Assembly (NCBI RefSeq): GCF_910591885.1
Contig: NC_063271.1
Span: 11,649,001-11,713,000, forward strand
Direction: 5' to 3'
Origin: Bombus terrestris
Taxonomy: Eukaryota > Arthropoda > Insecta > Hymenoptera > Apidae
DNA length: 64,000 nt
Part shown: one piece after another, positions 61,507 through 64,000 of the stretch
Layout: each line of letters starts with the position of its first letter
How positions within the stretch are numbered: position 1 is the first letter of the stretch
The notes under the pieces: model-generated
What the model saw: the letters and a program-made list of their open reading frames with translations, nothing else
The model's database searches: none
What the model was told of the DNA's origin: nothing
Made by a program: the position numbers and the translations under genes

Positions 61507-64000
61507 CGCAAATGCCGTAATTAGACCAGCTAGCCTCAATTTTTATTATCGGCTGACTGTTGTCTGGAGTCCGGGACGCGCATGACTATGCTACAAATCG
61601 GCACACCAGTATGTCAAGGTGAGCACACACGTTCTGTCATCGCATACACACATATTCCCGCAACTATTATCGAGCATAATATTTGCACGATCGATAAAAC
61701 GCGTCGATCAATGACCCTATCAATATTCCAGTATCGTTCAAGACGATCAATTTCCCATATAACAACACTGTATCTATTTATTGATATATAAAATAACAAA
61801 ATTTATTTAATCCCTTAGAAACATCTTTTCAAGAAATTTAGAAGTTATTTTTACATGATATATAACATATAAAAGTGGAACACATAAGAAAGTCTGTTAG
61901 AAGAGGATAAAAGGGAGTAAAATTCAGGAAAGAAAAGCAAGCTAGAAACGTATTTACTTCTTTCTCCTTATTCTTTCTCAAGTGCAAGTGGTACTTGTCG
62001 TAAATAAAAGGAATCTTCGTGGTCTCTTTGGGCGCACTGGATTTTCCGATTTTATCGTAGGAAGCAGCTTATTTTCTAAATGGCATCTGATTCAAAGGGA
62101 GTGCTGAATATATAACAAGATCGGAGGAAATATTTCGTAATGTTTATACATTATGTATCAAGAACTGAATACCAACTATATAATGGATTGCAGTATCGTC
62201 TTCACCGTCTCATTAAAGCCACTGTTGCTCCTCGATGCACAAACTCCGACCTACGCGATAATGATCCTCGAGAATCCTGTGAATCTTGTAATCCATCGTA
62301 CAGATGTTTAAGTGCCCTTGTTATTATTCAACTTTCTATTCCTGTCATTGCCAAAATTGTTACAATAGACGCATTGGTAAATAGAAAGTATTATATATAA
62401 AAACGTTAGACTATGTGTGAACATGATGTTTTCAACGTTCCTACGATATTAGGTGCCTTTTATGAGCCATAAAGTCGCGACATTAAAGTATGCAATGTGC
62501 TTTACAATAGGAAATTAATGAAACTTTCGCCACAAATATAAATTATGTACGTAATTAAAGTAGAATTTCATTTGAGTGAAATCATTGAAACATGCAACTG
62601 TTTATCGTAAATCTTTATAGTTTTCTCTTCTCGAGTGACAGAATTTTGACAGGTGTTATACAACACTCACATATCAATTTGATTAACAGATATTTACATT
62701 TGTATTTGAGGCAAAAGAAATAACTAATTAATGAATAGAAATAGAGCATTTAAATTTTATGGATAACTTTACTTCTTTTATAACTGGTAGCTTTGATAAA
62801 ATTTAACGAGTCAATGTATCAACAAATATTGATAGCAATCACGTTCTTAGTAGAAGAAGAAATAAATAATAAAAGAAAAATATTGTAAATAAGATTTAAA
62901 CGATAATCTCGTGATCTAGATATTTTTTCTTTTAGTTTCTTAAATTATTTTAATTAGCTGCAACAAAAATGCCATAACTGTCGTAATAATGATTTGTTCC
63001 TTTTTTATGAGAAGCTTATAGTATCGGAACAAGGCGAAGAGAAGTAGAACAAGGAGTTCTGTTATTTTTCCTTATTGGTGCCTTGTCTTTTTTAAATGAG
63101 TTCTGTCAACGCGGTGTCAAGGTTCCGCGTTCCATTTTACAGACAGGACGCAAGCAATGGGAACATGACGTTCTGTTACGACTACGATCAATTTGCACGA
63201 CCTCGCCTCATACGTGATTCACCTGTTATCGAGTAGCTAGGATTCTTTCTCGATCGATAACTCACAGACAGTTCGAACAAATATGATTTCTCTCTTATAA
63301 TATATGTGTACACATGTACCTTCTATGGAAGTCTTCTATTTTCGAACTTATGTCTTCTTTCTTGACATTTTCTGTGATGATTATTTCTATGATTTCCATT
63401 TCAAGTTACTTATAAATTGAATCATTCACTGGATGATCTACAACGATGATCACAGGTACTTGAAAAAATTAATTTTCAATTTATTTTCTTATTTTCTTTC
63501 CAAATATTTTCTGTACCATTATTTCTATAATTTCTATTTAAAAATTGAAGATTCACACAGCCCAAAAGCTAAAGAGTTAGATGATTTAAAGTACACAAGA
63601 TGCAGGAAATTAACTTTCGATTTATGAGAATTTCCTCTACACTTTTTATTTATATATTTATAACAAATAAATTATTAGATTACCAGTTAGCTGATTCAAA
63701 ACGCGAATACTCGAAGGGAATAATATTCAATCAACGAGAAATTATATACGAGTTAAATTGAAATGAACAATGATGCTGCCTGTTATCTTGCGAAACACGG
63801 ATTCATTTGTTTGCGGCGTCTATTCTAGTACGAAATTTATTCGGTAATTTGTATGGTGTAATATATATTAGCTGTTGTATTCAAGTATTTGCCAGCGTAT
63901 CCGTGCCTAAGCAATTATTCAACGTGGAACAACGTTGCAATCGTTCATGCGGATTCCTTTTCATTCGCGATACAGTGCACTTTGCGTGCCGACAATTCCT
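61507..64000. other. A+T-rich non-coding stretch
   Basis: No gene, transposon end or tandem array is recognised. A short G+C rise occurs at 63100-63230. The 86-codon frame at 62140-62400 and the frame at 63433-63627 are not convincing. The window ends in a mild G+C rise that may be the start of another island. Confidence 0.4.

Overview
This is 64 kb of eukaryotic DNA, most likely from an insect. Short islands rich in G+C and CpG alternate with long A+T-rich stretches. There is no operon-like gene packing, and small decayed DNA transposons of the mariner, Tc1 and piggyBac (TTAA) types are common. This texture, with TA-flanked mariner miniature elements, fits Hymenoptera and in particular bees. 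That assignment is an inference from composition and repeat style, not from a recognised gene.

I find no intact gene I can name. No tRNA, rRNA or CRISPR array was recognised, and no multi-exon coding signal. The longest open frames (about 120 to 148 codons) lie mostly in G+C islands, where stops are rare on several frames at once, and I read them as chance. Three A+T-rich or oddly composed frames are kept as weak candidates: 61084-61506, 21814-22188 and 31818-32051. The window is best read as intergenic DNA or the inside of a very large intron.

The supported content is mobile and repetitive. Region by region: (1) 0-10 kb holds two copies of a dispersed repeat (688-880, 2396-2600), a G+C island with three consecutive hairpins (1091-1183) and several other G+C islands. 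(2) 10-17.5 kb holds a Tc-like miniature element (10350-10778), a pyrimidine-rich island (12781-13420), two more copies of the dispersed repeat and a TTAA-flanked piggyBac-like element (16447-17107). (3) 20-25 kb holds a 665-bp foldback element (20420-21084), a 203-bp-period tandem repeat (22211-22670) and a mariner deletion derivative (24202-24355). (4) 26-33 kb holds a fifth dispersed-repeat copy, a clean mariner miniature element (29571-29717) and several G+C islands. (5) 36-41 kb holds a second TTAA-type candidate (36243-36712), two more Tc-like family members and a separate Tc1-like element. (6) 45-51 kb holds A+T satellites, a sixth dispersed-repeat copy and a region with internal direct repeats that may be a solo LTR. 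(7) 55-61.5 kb holds a decayed three-copy tandem repeat, a CTT microsatellite and an 862-bp mariner-like element that keeps the N-terminus of a transposase.

The most interesting structural signal is shared by the two TTAA-type elements. Each has a pair of palindromes spaced 44 to 45 bp apart, the outer one 16 to 18 bp from the terminal TTAA, although the palindrome sequences differ completely. The intervening G+C islands have no coding explanation and are candidates for conserved regulatory DNA, testable only by comparison with related genomes.
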